Below, piece after piece: positions 28,799 through 37,363 of a DNA stretch of 64,000 nucleotides. The DNA lies in contig JBBATK010000006.1 of assembly GCA_040398805.1 (NCBI GenBank), positions 58,188 through 122,187 of the forward strand, read 5' to 3'. This DNA is from JBBATK01 sp040398805 (lineage in GTDB: Bacteria; Bacteroidota; Ignavibacteria; Kapaibacteriales; NICIL-2). The position numbers and the translations under genes are program-made. The notes under the pieces were generated by a model. It was given only the letters and a program-made list of their open reading frames with translations. It had not been told where the DNA came from and ran no database searches. How positions within the stretch are numbered: the first letter of the stretch is position 1; each line of letters starts with the position of its first letter.

Positions 28799-28802
28799 TA
28801 AC

Positions 28803-29735
28803 ATGCCATCAGCTATAACTAACGGTGCGAGAATACGCACCAACACCGCAGCAGAAAACGCGTACAACGCGTTAGACCAGTCAAACCGGTCGATTGCAAC
28901 CCACCAACTGCGCCTTTCCACCGGTAAGCGCATCAACTCAGCATCAGACGATGTGGCTGGATATATCACCAGCCGTGCCCTCTCTGCCCGCAACGGTTCC
29001 ATCCGTGCCGCTTTGAATGCGGTAGGCGGAGCGGCGAATGTCGCGACGATCGCTCAGGACGGTTTGGACAACATCAACGGACTCGTCACGCAAATCAAGG
29101 AAGCGGCGTCATCCGCGGCTTCGGGTGCCATCGGCACCGACGAGAAGGTTGCGCTCGCCAAGGCGGCATATCGCCTTGCGGAGCAGATTCAAGCGGTGCT
29201 GGAATCAACGGTGTTCGGAGGGAAGGAACTCCTCGCGGGATCATTCACGTCGGAATTCGTCATCGGTTCACGAGCGGACAACTCGCTCCTGACCTTGGCG
29301 ATCGATCTGAGCACGAGCAACACGGATTACAACCTCGGTGCCCCGTCGTTCGACTTGAAGCTCAATGCCGCCTCCTTCGCCGGAATCACGGGTCTCGCCC
29401 TCAAGTCACTGAACGAAGTGACGAACACGAGTCTCGGCATCTTCAGCAGCGCGAACATCCAGACCACGTTGCAGAGCCTTGCGAACGCTCTCGACAATGT
29501 GAACAAGGTGGCTTCGTACATCGGCGGTATCTCGAACCGTCTCACCTCGCAAGAGGACAGTCTGAAGTCGCAAATGACAAACTACAACGCCGCCATCTCT
29601 CGCATCGAGGATGCCGACGTAGCAATGGAACAGCTTGCACTTGTGAAAGCCCAGTTCCTGCAACAAGCTTCCTTGACCTCGCTCGCGCAAGCGAATCAGA
29701 ACCCGCAAGGCTTCTTGCAGCTGATCAGAGGTTAA
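28803..29735 (+). CDS. fliC: Flagellin
   Basis: The 310-residue protein is a short flagellin with conserved terminal D0/D1 helices and little variable centre. The N-terminal part has LRLSTGKRINSASDDVAGY and the C-terminal part ASLTSLAQANQNPQGFLQLI, both signatures of filament subunits. The segment aligned to the TLR5-recognised site reads VTQIKEAASSA, not the enteric QRVRELTVQ. A sigma-28 promoter and a strong GGAGG drive it, and hairpins follow the stop. No other flagellar gene is in the window. Flagellin together with T9SS cargo in one genome excludes most Bacteroidota and supports a deep Chlorobi/Kapabacteria-like lineage. Confidence 0.96.
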   Translation: MPSAITNGARIRTNTAAENAYNALDQSNRSIATHQLRLSTGKRINSASDDVAGYITSRALSARNGSIRAALNAVGGAANVATIAQDGLDNINGLVTQIKEAASSAASGAIGTDEKVALAKAAYRLAEQIQAVLESTVFGGKELLAGSFTSEFVIGSRADNSLLTLAIDLSTSNTDYNLGAPSFDLKLNAASFAGITGLALKSLNEVTNTSLGIFSSANIQTTLQSLANALDNVNKVASYIGGISNRLTSQEDSLKSQMTNYNAAISRIEDADVAMEQLALVKAQFLQQASLTSLAQANQNPQGFLQLIRG

Positions 29736-29762
29736 CAGACCATAAAGCCGGAATAATCCTCT

Positions 29763-29820
29763 CTCTCAATTCATTGAGAGGAGCATCTCGACGGACGGTT
29801 TGTGGTGAGCCGTCCGTCGA
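29763..29820 (+). terminator. Double hairpin in flagellin 3' region
   Basis: Two stem-loops follow the flagellin stop: CTCTCAAT-TC-ATTGAGAG (29763-29780) and TCGACGGACGG / CCGTCCGTCGA (29788-29820). Neither has a strong T run, so they may stabilise the message as well as slow polymerase. The real terminator is further down. Confidence 0.6.
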
Positions 29821-29921
29821 ACTCCGGTTCTTTGGACACGACATCTTCCCGTGTATCGATGTCGATACTGACAGCACTTCACCTCTGCTTGTACATCGAT
29901 TCATGGTTTCCATGATACCTG

Positions 29922-29958
29922 AAAAAGAACCCTGGCTCCAACAGGGTTCTTTTTTTTT
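29922..29958 (+). terminator. Rho-independent terminator downstream of flagellin
   Basis: A 10-bp stem (AAAGAACCCT / AGGGTTCTTT, 9-base loop) is followed by further T. It lies about 190 bp after the flagellin stop and just before the trmO region. Confidence 0.9.
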
Positions 29959-30074
29959 GCTCTGTCTCTATGTTTGCACAACGACATCCACAGAGGGAGC
30001 ACCTCGGGGCAGAACGCGGGGCAGACCTCGTGTCTGCCACACCGCATCCTTCCATTCCATACACCCGTCCTAAC

Positions 30075-30872
30075 GTGAACACCGCCTTTTCGTTCGAACC
30101 CATCGGGTTCATCCGCTCGCCGTTCCGACGGCGATACACCGCCCCCATACAGGCGGAAACCGAGTCGCAGCTTGAATGCGTCATCGAACTTCTTCCGCAG
30201 AAGAACTTCGAGACCGCGCTTCGCGACCTGAGCGGTTTCTCCCACATCTGGGTGCTCTGGGTGTTTCACGAAGCCACCTCGTGGCGACCCGTCATCCAAA
30301 CCCCTCGCGACGGTTCGAAGCACGGCGTGTTCGCCACACGATCACCGCACCGGCCGAATCCCATCGGACTCAGCGCGGTGCCGCTCGTCGGTATCAAAGG
30401 CCGCCGAGTGCATATCCGCGGCGGCGACATGCTCCATGGTACGCCCGTGCTGGATATCAAACCGTACATCCCGGACTACGACTCGTTCCCGCAGGCTCGT
30501 GGCGGTTGGACGGAAGCGCTTGCCGGACGTCCGCAGACCACCTTCACGTGGTCGGACCTTGCCGCGGCGCAAGCCGCCTTCGTCACACGGAACAGCACGG
30601 TGGACCTGCGCGATCTCGTCGAACGTCGACTGCGCCTCAATCCGCTCCCCACGGCATCCAACCGCATAGAGCACGTCCACGGTGATTCCTTCATCCTGGC
30701 TAGCCGCGCCTGGCGCATCCACTACCATCTTCGCGGACACGAAGCGCATATCCACCGCATCAGTTCCGCCTATACCTCCAAGCCCACAACGTCTGTGGAC
30801 GCGGACCTCACTGCCGATGATGCGGCAGTGCACCGGGCCTTCCTTGTCTGGGATGCCGACCGTCCGGCGTAG
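30075..30872 (+). CDS. trmO: tRNA (N6-threonylcarbamoyladenosine37-N6)-methyltransferase
   Basis: The product (265 residues from the GTG at 30075) is TrmO/YaeB, which uses SAM to methylate the t6A base at position 37 of ACN-reading threonine tRNAs. The conserved opening FEPIGFIRSPF, the centre GFSHIWVLWVFHE, the signature FATRSPHRPNPIGLSAV and LDIKPYIPDYDS are all present. The C-terminal extension after residue 150 is typical of the longer bacterial form. An in-frame ATG at 29970 exists but sits 12 bases after the flagellin terminator and adds 35 unrelated residues, so GTG is preferred with moderate confidence. Confidence 0.92.
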   Translation: MNTAFSFEPIGFIRSPFRRRYTAPIQAETESQLECVIELLPQKNFETALRDLSGFSHIWVLWVFHEATSWRPVIQTPRDGSKHGVFATRSPHRPNPIGLSAVPLVGIKGRRVHIRGGDMLHGTPVLDIKPYIPDYDSFPQARGGWTEALAGRPQTTFTWSDLAAAQAAFVTRNSTVDLRDLVERRLRLNPLPTASNRIEHVHGDSFILASRAWRIHYHLRGHEAHIHRISSAYTSKPTTSVDADLTADDAAVHRAFLVWDADRPA

Positions 30873-31000
30873 TAACCACCCGCTATTCCCCGGTTGCCGT
30901 TTTCCTTCCGTATTTTCCCGCGACGTCGACATGCGTTCACTGCTCATTCCGGCGTCCTTTGACCCCGTCACCGACTGTATCACCGAGCATCTTCATCTCC

Positions 31001-32215
31001 ATGCTTTCCGACCAGCTCATCGCCCTTGAACACGACGTCATCATGCAAACCTATAAGCGCATTCCTGTCGTCGTGGAAAGCACCTCCGGCTGTCGCATCA
31101 CCGATGTGAACGGCGTCACCTATCTCGACATGCTCAGCGGCATCGCCGTGAACGCCCTCGGGTACTCGCACCCGCGGATCCTCGAGGCCATCGCCGTGCA
31201 ATCGCACAAGTATCTGCACCTTTCCAACCTGTTCTATCAGGAACCCCAGATCCGCCTTGCGCAGAGTCTCACCCGGCGCACGGGCTACAGCAAAGTAGTG
31301 TACTCGAACTCGGGTGCGGAATCGTGGGACGCAGCCGTGAAGCTGGCACGCATGCATGGTCATCTGCACGGAAAAAACGGCGACATCATCGGCTTCACGG
31401 GCGGCTTCCACGGTCGCACCTACGGCGCGCTCAGCACCATGGACAAGCCGTTGTACAAGGAGGGCATGGGACCCTTCCTTCCCTCGACCGCCATCCTCCC
31501 GTTCAACGACGCGGCGGCGCTTCGCGATGCCGTGAACGAGCACACCTGTGCGGTAGGACTGGAGTTCATCCAAGGCGAAGGCGGCATACGCAGCGTATCC
31601 CGCGAATTCGTCGGCGCGCTCATGGAGCTTCGCGATCGCTTCGGCTTCGTCGTCATCGCCGATGAAGTGCAAACCGGGGTGGGTCGCACGGGCGACTTCT
31701 TCGCCTACGAGACGTTCGGCATCACTCCCGATATCGTCACCATGGCCAAGGGCATAGGCGGCGGACTCCCCCTCGGCGCCATGCTCGTGAGCGATGCCCT
31801 GAGCACCGCATGGAAACAGGGTCAGCACGGCTCCACCTACGGCGGCAACGCACTTGCCTGCGCAACGGGCCTCGTCGTGATGGAGGAGCTGGAGCACGGT
31901 CTGCTCGACCACGTGCGGTCCATCAGCGCCTATCTTCATGCATCCCTCGGCACCCTGCGCGCATCGTATCCGGACTATGTCCTGGAGATCCGCGGTCGCG
32001 GTCTCATGGCCGGTGTCGTGGTGAACGAGGAATCCACGCCGTTGCGCGACGCGCTACTGGCACGACGCGTCATCACGAGCGCCACGGCCTCGAACGTCAT
32101 CCGCATCGTCCCGCCGTTCATCATCACGGAAGCCGACGTGGATGAGTGCGTCCACGCTCTTCGCAACGCCATCGAAGAACGCATCGCCGTCACGTCGTCG
32201 TCGATCGCGGTCTAG
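31001..32215 (+). CDS. Class III aminotransferase, acetylornithine transaminase-like
   Basis: The 404-residue PLP enzyme has the class III fold. SNSGAESWDAAVKLAR and GFHGRTYGALS bind cofactor phosphate and ring, VIADEVQTGVGRTG carries the aspartate contacting the pyridine nitrogen, and the Schiff-base lysine is in MAKGIGGGLPLG. Size and motifs are closest to ArgD (arginine and lysine biosynthesis), but related omega-transaminases cannot be excluded. No arg gene adjoins. The start at 31001 (MLSDQLIALEHDV) is favoured over an ATG 42 bases upstream. Confidence 0.88.
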   Translation: MLSDQLIALEHDVIMQTYKRIPVVVESTSGCRITDVNGVTYLDMLSGIAVNALGYSHPRILEAIAVQSHKYLHLSNLFYQEPQIRLAQSLTRRTGYSKVVYSNSGAESWDAAVKLARMHGHLHGKNGDIIGFTGGFHGRTYGALSTMDKPLYKEGMGPFLPSTAILPFNDAAALRDAVNEHTCAVGLEFIQGEGGIRSVSREFVGALMELRDRFGFVVIADEVQTGVGRTGDFFAYETFGITPDIVTMAKGIGGGLPLGAMLVSDALSTAWKQGQHGSTYGGNALACATGLVVMEELEHGLLDHVRSISAYLHASLGTLRASYPDYVLEIRGRGLMAGVVVNEESTPLRDALLARRVITSATASNVIRIVPPFIITEADVDECVHALRNAIEERIAVTSSSIAV

Positions 32216-32333
32216 GAACGTCGCCGTTGCTGCACATGGGCGACGGATGTTGCAGGTTGGTGGTTGTCATCTATTTTACCGGTGAACAGGTCTGTCTTCA
32301 CACGCAGGCGTCCACACACTCATGGAGATCCTC

Positions 32334-33038
32334 ATGCAATCCCTCTACCGTCGTCTTGTCAGCGCTGTCATCCTCATCCTGGGTTCATACGCCATGAACG
32401 CAGGCAACACGGGCATCAAGGTGGGAGCGTCTCTTCCGCAATGGGAGATCGCGTGGAATCAGAACCAGCCGCTGGCGCTCATGGCGTCACCCAGTTTCGC
32501 CATCAACCTGGTTCAGGAATTCAGCCTGGGTTCGTACCTCTCCCTGCAATTGGAGCCCGGATACTCGCGCCTGGCCATGGATCTGGATTTCCGCAAAGCG
32601 GAGCTCGAGCGCCTGGCCAATACCACCTTTCCCACGACCCTTCCCGACAAGATCAGGTACACGCACACGCTGTATTCCGTCCGCTGTCCCTTGCTCGCGA
32701 AAATCGCTTTCCGGGAATCCGGCATCCGGCCGTATCTGCTCGTCGGACCCGACATCGACATCTCCCTCGGCGCAGAGGTCTCGACGAATATCGATACCAC
32801 GAACTTCACTCTGCCGAAGTCCATCGACATCACCCCGCAAGCCCGGTCCACCGTCTTCTCCGTCATCGCAGGAGCAGGTCTGGAAATCCAGCTTCCCATG
32901 TCCATCAACCTTGTCATGGATGCCCGGTACGTCTTCACCCCGAGCGATGTCTCGTCCCTCTCGATGTTCGGAACATCCCTTGGTGGTGTCCAGGCAAACA
33001 ACGTCATGATCATGGCGGGACTGACCTTCGCTCTGTAG
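32334..33038 (+). CDS. PorT-like outer membrane beta-barrel protein
   Basis: The 234-residue protein has a signal peptide (MQSLYRRLVSAVILILGSYA) and alternating amphipathic strands (YLSLQLEPGYSRLAMDLDF, VRCPLLAKIAF, IRPYLLVGPDID, INLVMDARYVF). The last strand ends in a hydrophobic-aromatic VMIMAGLTFAL. This is the pattern of the outer-membrane beta-barrel family common in Bacteroidota, which includes PorT of the T9SS; a specific T9SS role is not shown. GGAG eight bases before 32334 decides the start. It converges on murF with 27 bp between stops. Confidence 0.82.
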   Translation: MQSLYRRLVSAVILILGSYAMNAGNTGIKVGASLPQWEIAWNQNQPLALMASPSFAINLVQEFSLGSYLSLQLEPGYSRLAMDLDFRKAELERLANTTFPTTLPDKIRYTHTLYSVRCPLLAKIAFRESGIRPYLLVGPDIDISLGAEVSTNIDTTNFTLPKSIDITPQARSTVFSVIAGAGLEIQLPMSINLVMDARYVFTPSDVSSLSMFGTSLGGVQANNVMIMAGLTFAL

Positions 33039-33065
33039 GTATCCGACGCGAATCGTCCCCGGCCG

Positions 33066-34460
33066 TCAGCGCAACGCCGCGACGATGGCCTCGAACTTCA
33101 TCCCCCTCGATGCCTTCACGAGCACCACATCACCCTCGCGCACCATCGAGCGGATCGCCGCGGCACATTCATCGGTGGTGGAATACACCGTAGCCGGCAC
33201 CGCCTGTTCCGCACACGCCCGATTCATGGCGCCGCCCACGGCGATGAGGACATCGCAGGATGGCACAGCTTCGGTGACGATCTCCGCATGCGCCCGTGCT
33301 TCCGCTGCGCCCAGTTCACGCATGTCGCCGAGTACGGCGATCCTACGTCCGCCTGCTGCATACCCCTGCAAGGTTTTCAACGCCATGCGCATGGAGGCGG
33401 GATTGGCATTGTAGCAATCATTGAGGATGGTACAGGCGTCACCGTCCTCCACCACCATGCGCGCATAACCGTGGGAGGCATCGGGCACGAACTCCGCACA
33501 GCGCTCCAATGCTTCCTTGGCGGGCATGCCCATCGCGGCGCAGGTGGCAACGGCGGCAACGGCGTTCAATCCTGCCGCATACCCTGTGGCTTCAAGGCGG
33601 GCGGCGATGGTTTCTTCGCGTGTGTGAATGACGCAGTGCGGACGGAGCAGTTCCGAGAACGACAGTTCCGCGCGCAGGTCCGCTTCCGCTTCGGTGGCGA
33701 ACGACATGGCACCGGGCGTCGCGGCATACGATCGCAACCGCTCATCATCCGCATTCACGACAAGCGTGCTCCCATGGTCGATTGCCCATCGGAACAGGGC
33801 GGTCTCCTCCTTCTCCACGCCATCAAGGTCGATGAGTTTCTCCAGATGTTCCTCGCCGATGTTCGTGATGAGCGCATGCGTGGGCTCGACGATGGCGGAG
33901 AGCGCTTCGATCTCTCCGGGTTCGTTCGTCCCTATCTCGATCACTGCGGCTTCGGTGCGCGCGTTCATCTGCATGAGCGTGAGCGGCGTGCCGACGCGGT
34001 TGTTGTTGTTGGCTTGGGTCTTGAGCGTGATGCGTGACTGCCCGAGGATGTGCGCGATCATGTCCTTCGTCGTCGTCTTGCCGTTCGCACCGCCCACGGC
34101 AATGACGGGCACGGAGAATCGACGTCGATGGAAGTTCGCCAGCTGACCTAATGCCACGAGCGTATCGGGTACGACGACACGGGCGAACTTCGGGAACTCC
34201 TTGCCGAGGGTTTCGTTCCACATGGGCACCCACCGTTCCTCGATGACGAGTCCGGCAGCTCCGCGCACCATCGCCTCGTACAAATGGTCGTGCGCATCGA
34301 AGCGCTCACCGCGCAAGGCCACGAACAAGGTTCCCGGTTCCATGGTGCGCGTATCCGTGGCTATGCCGACGGAGGCGAAGTAGGGCGGGACGAGGGCGTG
34401 CGCTCCGAACACTTCCTGCAGGTCGTGGGCGGTAAGCGGAACTCTGTTGATAGGACTCAT
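33066..34460 (-). CDS. murF: UDP-N-acetylmuramoyl-tripeptide--D-alanyl-D-alanine ligase
   Basis: The 464-residue Mur ligase adds D-Ala-D-Ala to the peptidoglycan precursor. The ATP-binding loop is GGANGKTTTKDM, the N-terminal domain has SVGIATDTRTMEPGTLFVAL, and the C-terminal domain carries DCYNANPASMRMAL and VLGDMRELG, all MurF signatures. The start at 34460 (MSPINRVPLTAHDL) fits the family. No other mur or division gene adjoins, so it is outside the usual dcw cluster. Confidence 0.95.
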   Translation of the reverse strand: MSPINRVPLTAHDLQEVFGAHALVPPYFASVGIATDTRTMEPGTLFVALRGERFDAHDHLYEAMVRGAAGLVIEERWVPMWNETLGKEFPKFARVVVPDTLVALGQLANFHRRRFSVPVIAVGGANGKTTTKDMIAHILGQSRITLKTQANNNNRVGTPLTLMQMNARTEAAVIEIGTNEPGEIEALSAIVEPTHALITNIGEEHLEKLIDLDGVEKEETALFRWAIDHGSTLVVNADDERLRSYAATPGAMSFATEAEADLRAELSFSELLRPHCVIHTREETIAARLEATGYAAGLNAVAAVATCAAMGMPAKEALERCAEFVPDASHGYARMVVEDGDACTILNDCYNANPASMRMALKTLQGYAAGGRRIAVLGDMRELGAAEARAHAEIVTEAVPSCDVLIAVGGAMNRACAEQAVPATVYSTTDECAAAIRSMVREGDVVLVKASRGMKFEAIVAALR

Positions 34461-34512
34461 ATCGTGGTCATCCTGTTTTCGCGTGAATACCTGAGGTACT
34501 GTGGGACGAGGG

Positions 34513-34551
34513 AAAAATACAAAAGCCGCTGAACCCAGGGTCCAACGGCTT
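34513..34551 (-). terminator. Terminator of the CAP-domain gene
   Basis: A long stem with two G-U pairs (AAGCCGCTGAACCC / GGGTCCAACGGCTT on the plus strand) is followed on the minus strand by TTGTATTTTT. It lies 52 bp past the CAP gene stop and upstream of murF, so the two minus-strand genes are transcribed separately. Confidence 0.85.
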
Positions 34552-34603
34552 CTGCACACGGTAAACGTCTCCTACCCTTACCGTCCCTTCTTTCTTTGCT
34601 TCC

Positions 34604-36487
34604 TTATCTCGTCACCACGACGGGGCGGGTGAACGACGATGTTCCCGTGGTGAACCGCAGGTAGTAGGTACCAGAAGCCACGGCAGCCAGATCGCCCGAA
34701 GCGAAATCCATCATGAAGCTATGATCGCCCGCATCCACGCGTGCGTCGTACACACGCGACACCAACGCGCCGCTCGCGTCGAAGAGTTCCGCGCGGACAT
34801 CGGTGGAACGATCGCTCGTGAAGCGGACATGCACGGCACCCGCGACGGGATTCGGTGCGACGCCGTTGACCAGGATGGGCGACTCCTCGTTCACCGAGTT
34901 CGGAGCCGAGGTGATGATGAACCACCGGCGATCGGAGAACTGCGGTTGGGTGTTGTCGTTCTTGAACGAGGCCACATGCCAGTAGTAGACGGTGTCTGCG
35001 TGGATCTCGCCCGTGGGATCGTCCAGCGTCCATGTGGTATCGACAAGATCGTAGTTCTGAATGGCGAGCTCCATGAAGATGGTGTCACGCGCGATCTCGA
35101 ACCAGTACTTCGTCACGCCGGGCTTGCTTTGCGACCACGTGAAATCGATCTTCTTGTTCCGCAGCTCCGCCTTATGATCCGGCTTGATCAACTGGACGAG
35201 ACTGGGCAGGATGTTCACGCGGAAGGTGTACGCCGGCGAAAAATCACCCCAACCGAGCGTCGTATTCTTTGCGCGAACGCGCCAAAAGTAGGTACTGTCC
35301 GGCACCAGGTTTTTGAGCAGCTTCGTCGTGTCTTTGGATGTCAAGGCGGAATCGTTGACGACCATGGTCTTGAACTGGTCATCCATGCTCACTTGCAGGT
35401 GATACACGTTCGCGCCCGTCGTCTTGTTCCACAGCAGTTTCGTCGTATCGGCACCGATGTCGGTACGGTCATCCGGGAAGATGAGGATGACGCCGGGGGT
35501 GGTGGCCTGACCGAAGTCCACCTTCACATTGGCATTGCTGATGCTCACTTGCTTCACTTCCTGGATGCCGTTGCCCTGGGCGGTGACGGTGACGCTACCG
35601 GAGACGGATCCCATGGGAATGGCATAACCGCCCGAAGCCGAGGTGACAGCGAAGTAATTGCCCTGCGAGGGCGTGATCTTCACGCCGGCGAGACCTTCAC
35701 CCGGATCGTAAAACTTGTTGTTGTTCTTGTCCTTGTACACCACGCCAAGGATGTACTTTTCGAAACCCTTGCCGAAGTTCTGCGTCACTACCCACGGTCC
35801 TACCGAGCCGCTCCCCGCAAGCACGCCCAATCCGACTTCGGTATAGACGGCATCGGAGGGGGCGAAGTTCATGATGTTATGACGGTGACCGAGACCTTCA
35901 TTGCCTGGACCCCAATCCACTTGGAACGCACCGTGCGCTTCCCACATGCTCTTGGCGTAGGCGAAGACGTTCTCGCCCCATGCGCTGGCGGTATAACCAG
36001 CTTTACTGAGACGCTGACCGGGATTGCTACCATCGGAACCTGTGTGACCCTGATACTGCTTGTCGCGCATGTCGGCGCTGTGCACACGCGCCGCAGTGAT
36101 GGCTTTTGCATGGAATGCCAGCGGCGGACGCACGGGATAGGTTTTGAATTCCGCACGGAACTTGGCTTTATCCACCTTCCAATAGGAATACGCGCTGATG
36201 AGATTGGGATCCGTCGTGAAGTACAGGGAGTCGCCCTCGGCCGAGGGGTTCATGCGGGCGCGGTTGATGTACTCAAGCAGCAACTGCTCGTTATCCGTCG
36301 GGTCGCCGTGGTTGTATTGGGTCTGTTGCGGAGACTGCACCGATGCTGCTTTGGACGGAACAGCCGCCGTGCCGATGGCTCCACCGCGGGGAGGATACGC
36401 TGTGGGATAGTGCTCGTTCATTCCTTGCGCCGTCAGTGCGGTGGCACCGAGAGCAAGGGCACATCCGATTCGTAGCAAGAAGTTCAT
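34604..36487 (-). CDS. T9SS-secreted CAP-domain protein
   Basis: The 627-residue protein starts with a signal peptide (MNFLLRIGCALALG...LTAQ) at 36487. A CAP (SCP/PR-1) domain follows, with EYINRARMNPSAEG, RVHSADMRDKQYQGHTGSDG, GENVF and HRHNIM giving the His-Glu-Glu-His set. Then comes a short SdrD-like carboxypeptidase-regulatory segment (VYKDKNNNKFYDPGEGLAGV), two FN3-like repeats with Y/FWRVRAK and YYWHVASFK, and a T9SS sorting domain (VNGVAPNPVAGAVHVRF...TYYLRF). It is exported and probably surface-attached. CAP domains in bacteria have varied or unknown roles. Confidence 0.9.
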   Translation of the reverse strand: MNFLLRIGCALALGATALTAQGMNEHYPTAYPPRGGAIGTAAVPSKAASVQSPQQTQYNHGDPTDNEQLLLEYINRARMNPSAEGDSLYFTTDPNLISAYSYWKVDKAKFRAEFKTYPVRPPLAFHAKAITAARVHSADMRDKQYQGHTGSDGSNPGQRLSKAGYTASAWGENVFAYAKSMWEAHGAFQVDWGPGNEGLGHRHNIMNFAPSDAVYTEVGLGVLAGSGSVGPWVVTQNFGKGFEKYILGVVYKDKNNNKFYDPGEGLAGVKITPSQGNYFAVTSASGGYAIPMGSVSGSVTVTAQGNGIQEVKQVSISNANVKVDFGQATTPGVILIFPDDRTDIGADTTKLLWNKTTGANVYHLQVSMDDQFKTMVVNDSALTSKDTTKLLKNLVPDSTYFWRVRAKNTTLGWGDFSPAYTFRVNILPSLVQLIKPDHKAELRNKKIDFTWSQSKPGVTKYWFEIARDTIFMELAIQNYDLVDTTWTLDDPTGEIHADTVYYWHVASFKNDNTQPQFSDRRWFIITSAPNSVNEESPILVNGVAPNPVAGAVHVRFTSDRSTDVRAELFDASGALVSRVYDARVDAGDHSFMMDFASGDLAAVASGTYYLRFTTGTSSFTRPVVVTR

Positions 36488-36610
36488 AGTGGACCTATTG
36501 AAATGGAGAAACATATTGTATGGTTCATCGAAGCGAGGGAAATTACGACAAATGTCGCGGCCTTCATCGTGTCTGCGCTGCGGTCCGGACGATCCTCTCG
36601 AACATTCTCC

Positions 36611-37162
36611 ATGAACCATCGCGCATCCTTGTCGAACGGTCTGCTCCTGCTCCTCCTTCTCGGTGCAGGGGTCATGTCGTGCACATCCACCCGTGTACGA
36701 CACGTACGCCCGGATTTTGTTTCAGGTAGCGGACGTGATTCGCTGAACCGGCTGGCGCGCTCGGCATCGGTGACGCTGACGACGCGGACGGAGGAGTTCC
36801 GGCGCGAGGCCGGCTATCTGAAGGTGAACGGTACCGCCATCGAACTCCGAAGTCGTATCCTCTTCGACACCCTTCGCATACCTATCGATTCGCTGCGGTC
36901 GTTACTGTTCGTGGAGGACCTGCCGTTAGGTACGGCGATCATGGCAACGATCGGCGGTGCGGGGGCGGGGTATGCCCTGGGAAGGGCGGTGGGAGAGACA
37001 TGGAATACGGAGTTTCCGTTAGGATTGGCGCTGATCGGCGGCGGCACGGGTGGACTGGTATCCACTCTGTCGTCCAAAGAGACCCTGTTCCTCATCGACC
37101 CGAACGCGCCACTTCCCGACCCATCGCCCGTCCCTGTGTCACCCCCGAAACGCAAACGCTGA
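36611..37162 (+). CDS. Lipoprotein with glycine-zipper segment, unknown function
   Basis: The 183-residue product has a lipoprotein signal (LLLLLLLGAGVMSC, Cys 24), fixing the start at 36611. A small beta-rich domain follows (VNGTAIELRSRILFDTLRIP). Then a glycine-zipper hydrophobic pair (IMATIGGAGAGYALGRAVGE and LALIGGGTGGLVSTL) is followed by a proline-rich basic tail. Glycine zippers often insert into membranes. I do not recognise a named family. It is divergent from the CAP gene and upstream of ahcY. Confidence 0.75.
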   Translation: MNHRASLSNGLLLLLLLGAGVMSCTSTRVRHVRPDFVSGSGRDSLNRLARSASVTLTTRTEEFRREAGYLKVNGTAIELRSRILFDTLRIPIDSLRSLLFVEDLPLGTAIMATIGGAGAGYALGRAVGETWNTEFPLGLALIGGGTGGLVSTLSSKETLFLIDPNAPLPDPSPVPVSPPKRKR

Positions 37163-37363
37163 CGTCCGTCACGCCTACACCTTGCCATCCATCACGGTCA
37201 TGCCATCCCTCGTTTCCCTCCTCGGCCGGCATGGCACTTTTCCGTCATACAATAATCATCCACCCTTCCCGTATCTTTGTGTTCATTCATGGGGTTACGT
37301 CGTGGTTTCAACCGCGTGGAGCCTCACAATAGCGATCCATCATTCACTCTTCTTCATTTTCTC

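Noticed and set aside
29970..30074. ATG start 35 codons upstream of the chosen trmO GTG
   Set aside because: It lies 12 bases after the flagellin terminator and adds residues unlike TrmO; kept only as an alternative.
37163..37363. Possible SAH riboswitch upstream of ahcY
   Set aside because: The region has only a weak TGCCAT/ATGGCA inverted repeat and none of the conserved SAH aptamer segments.
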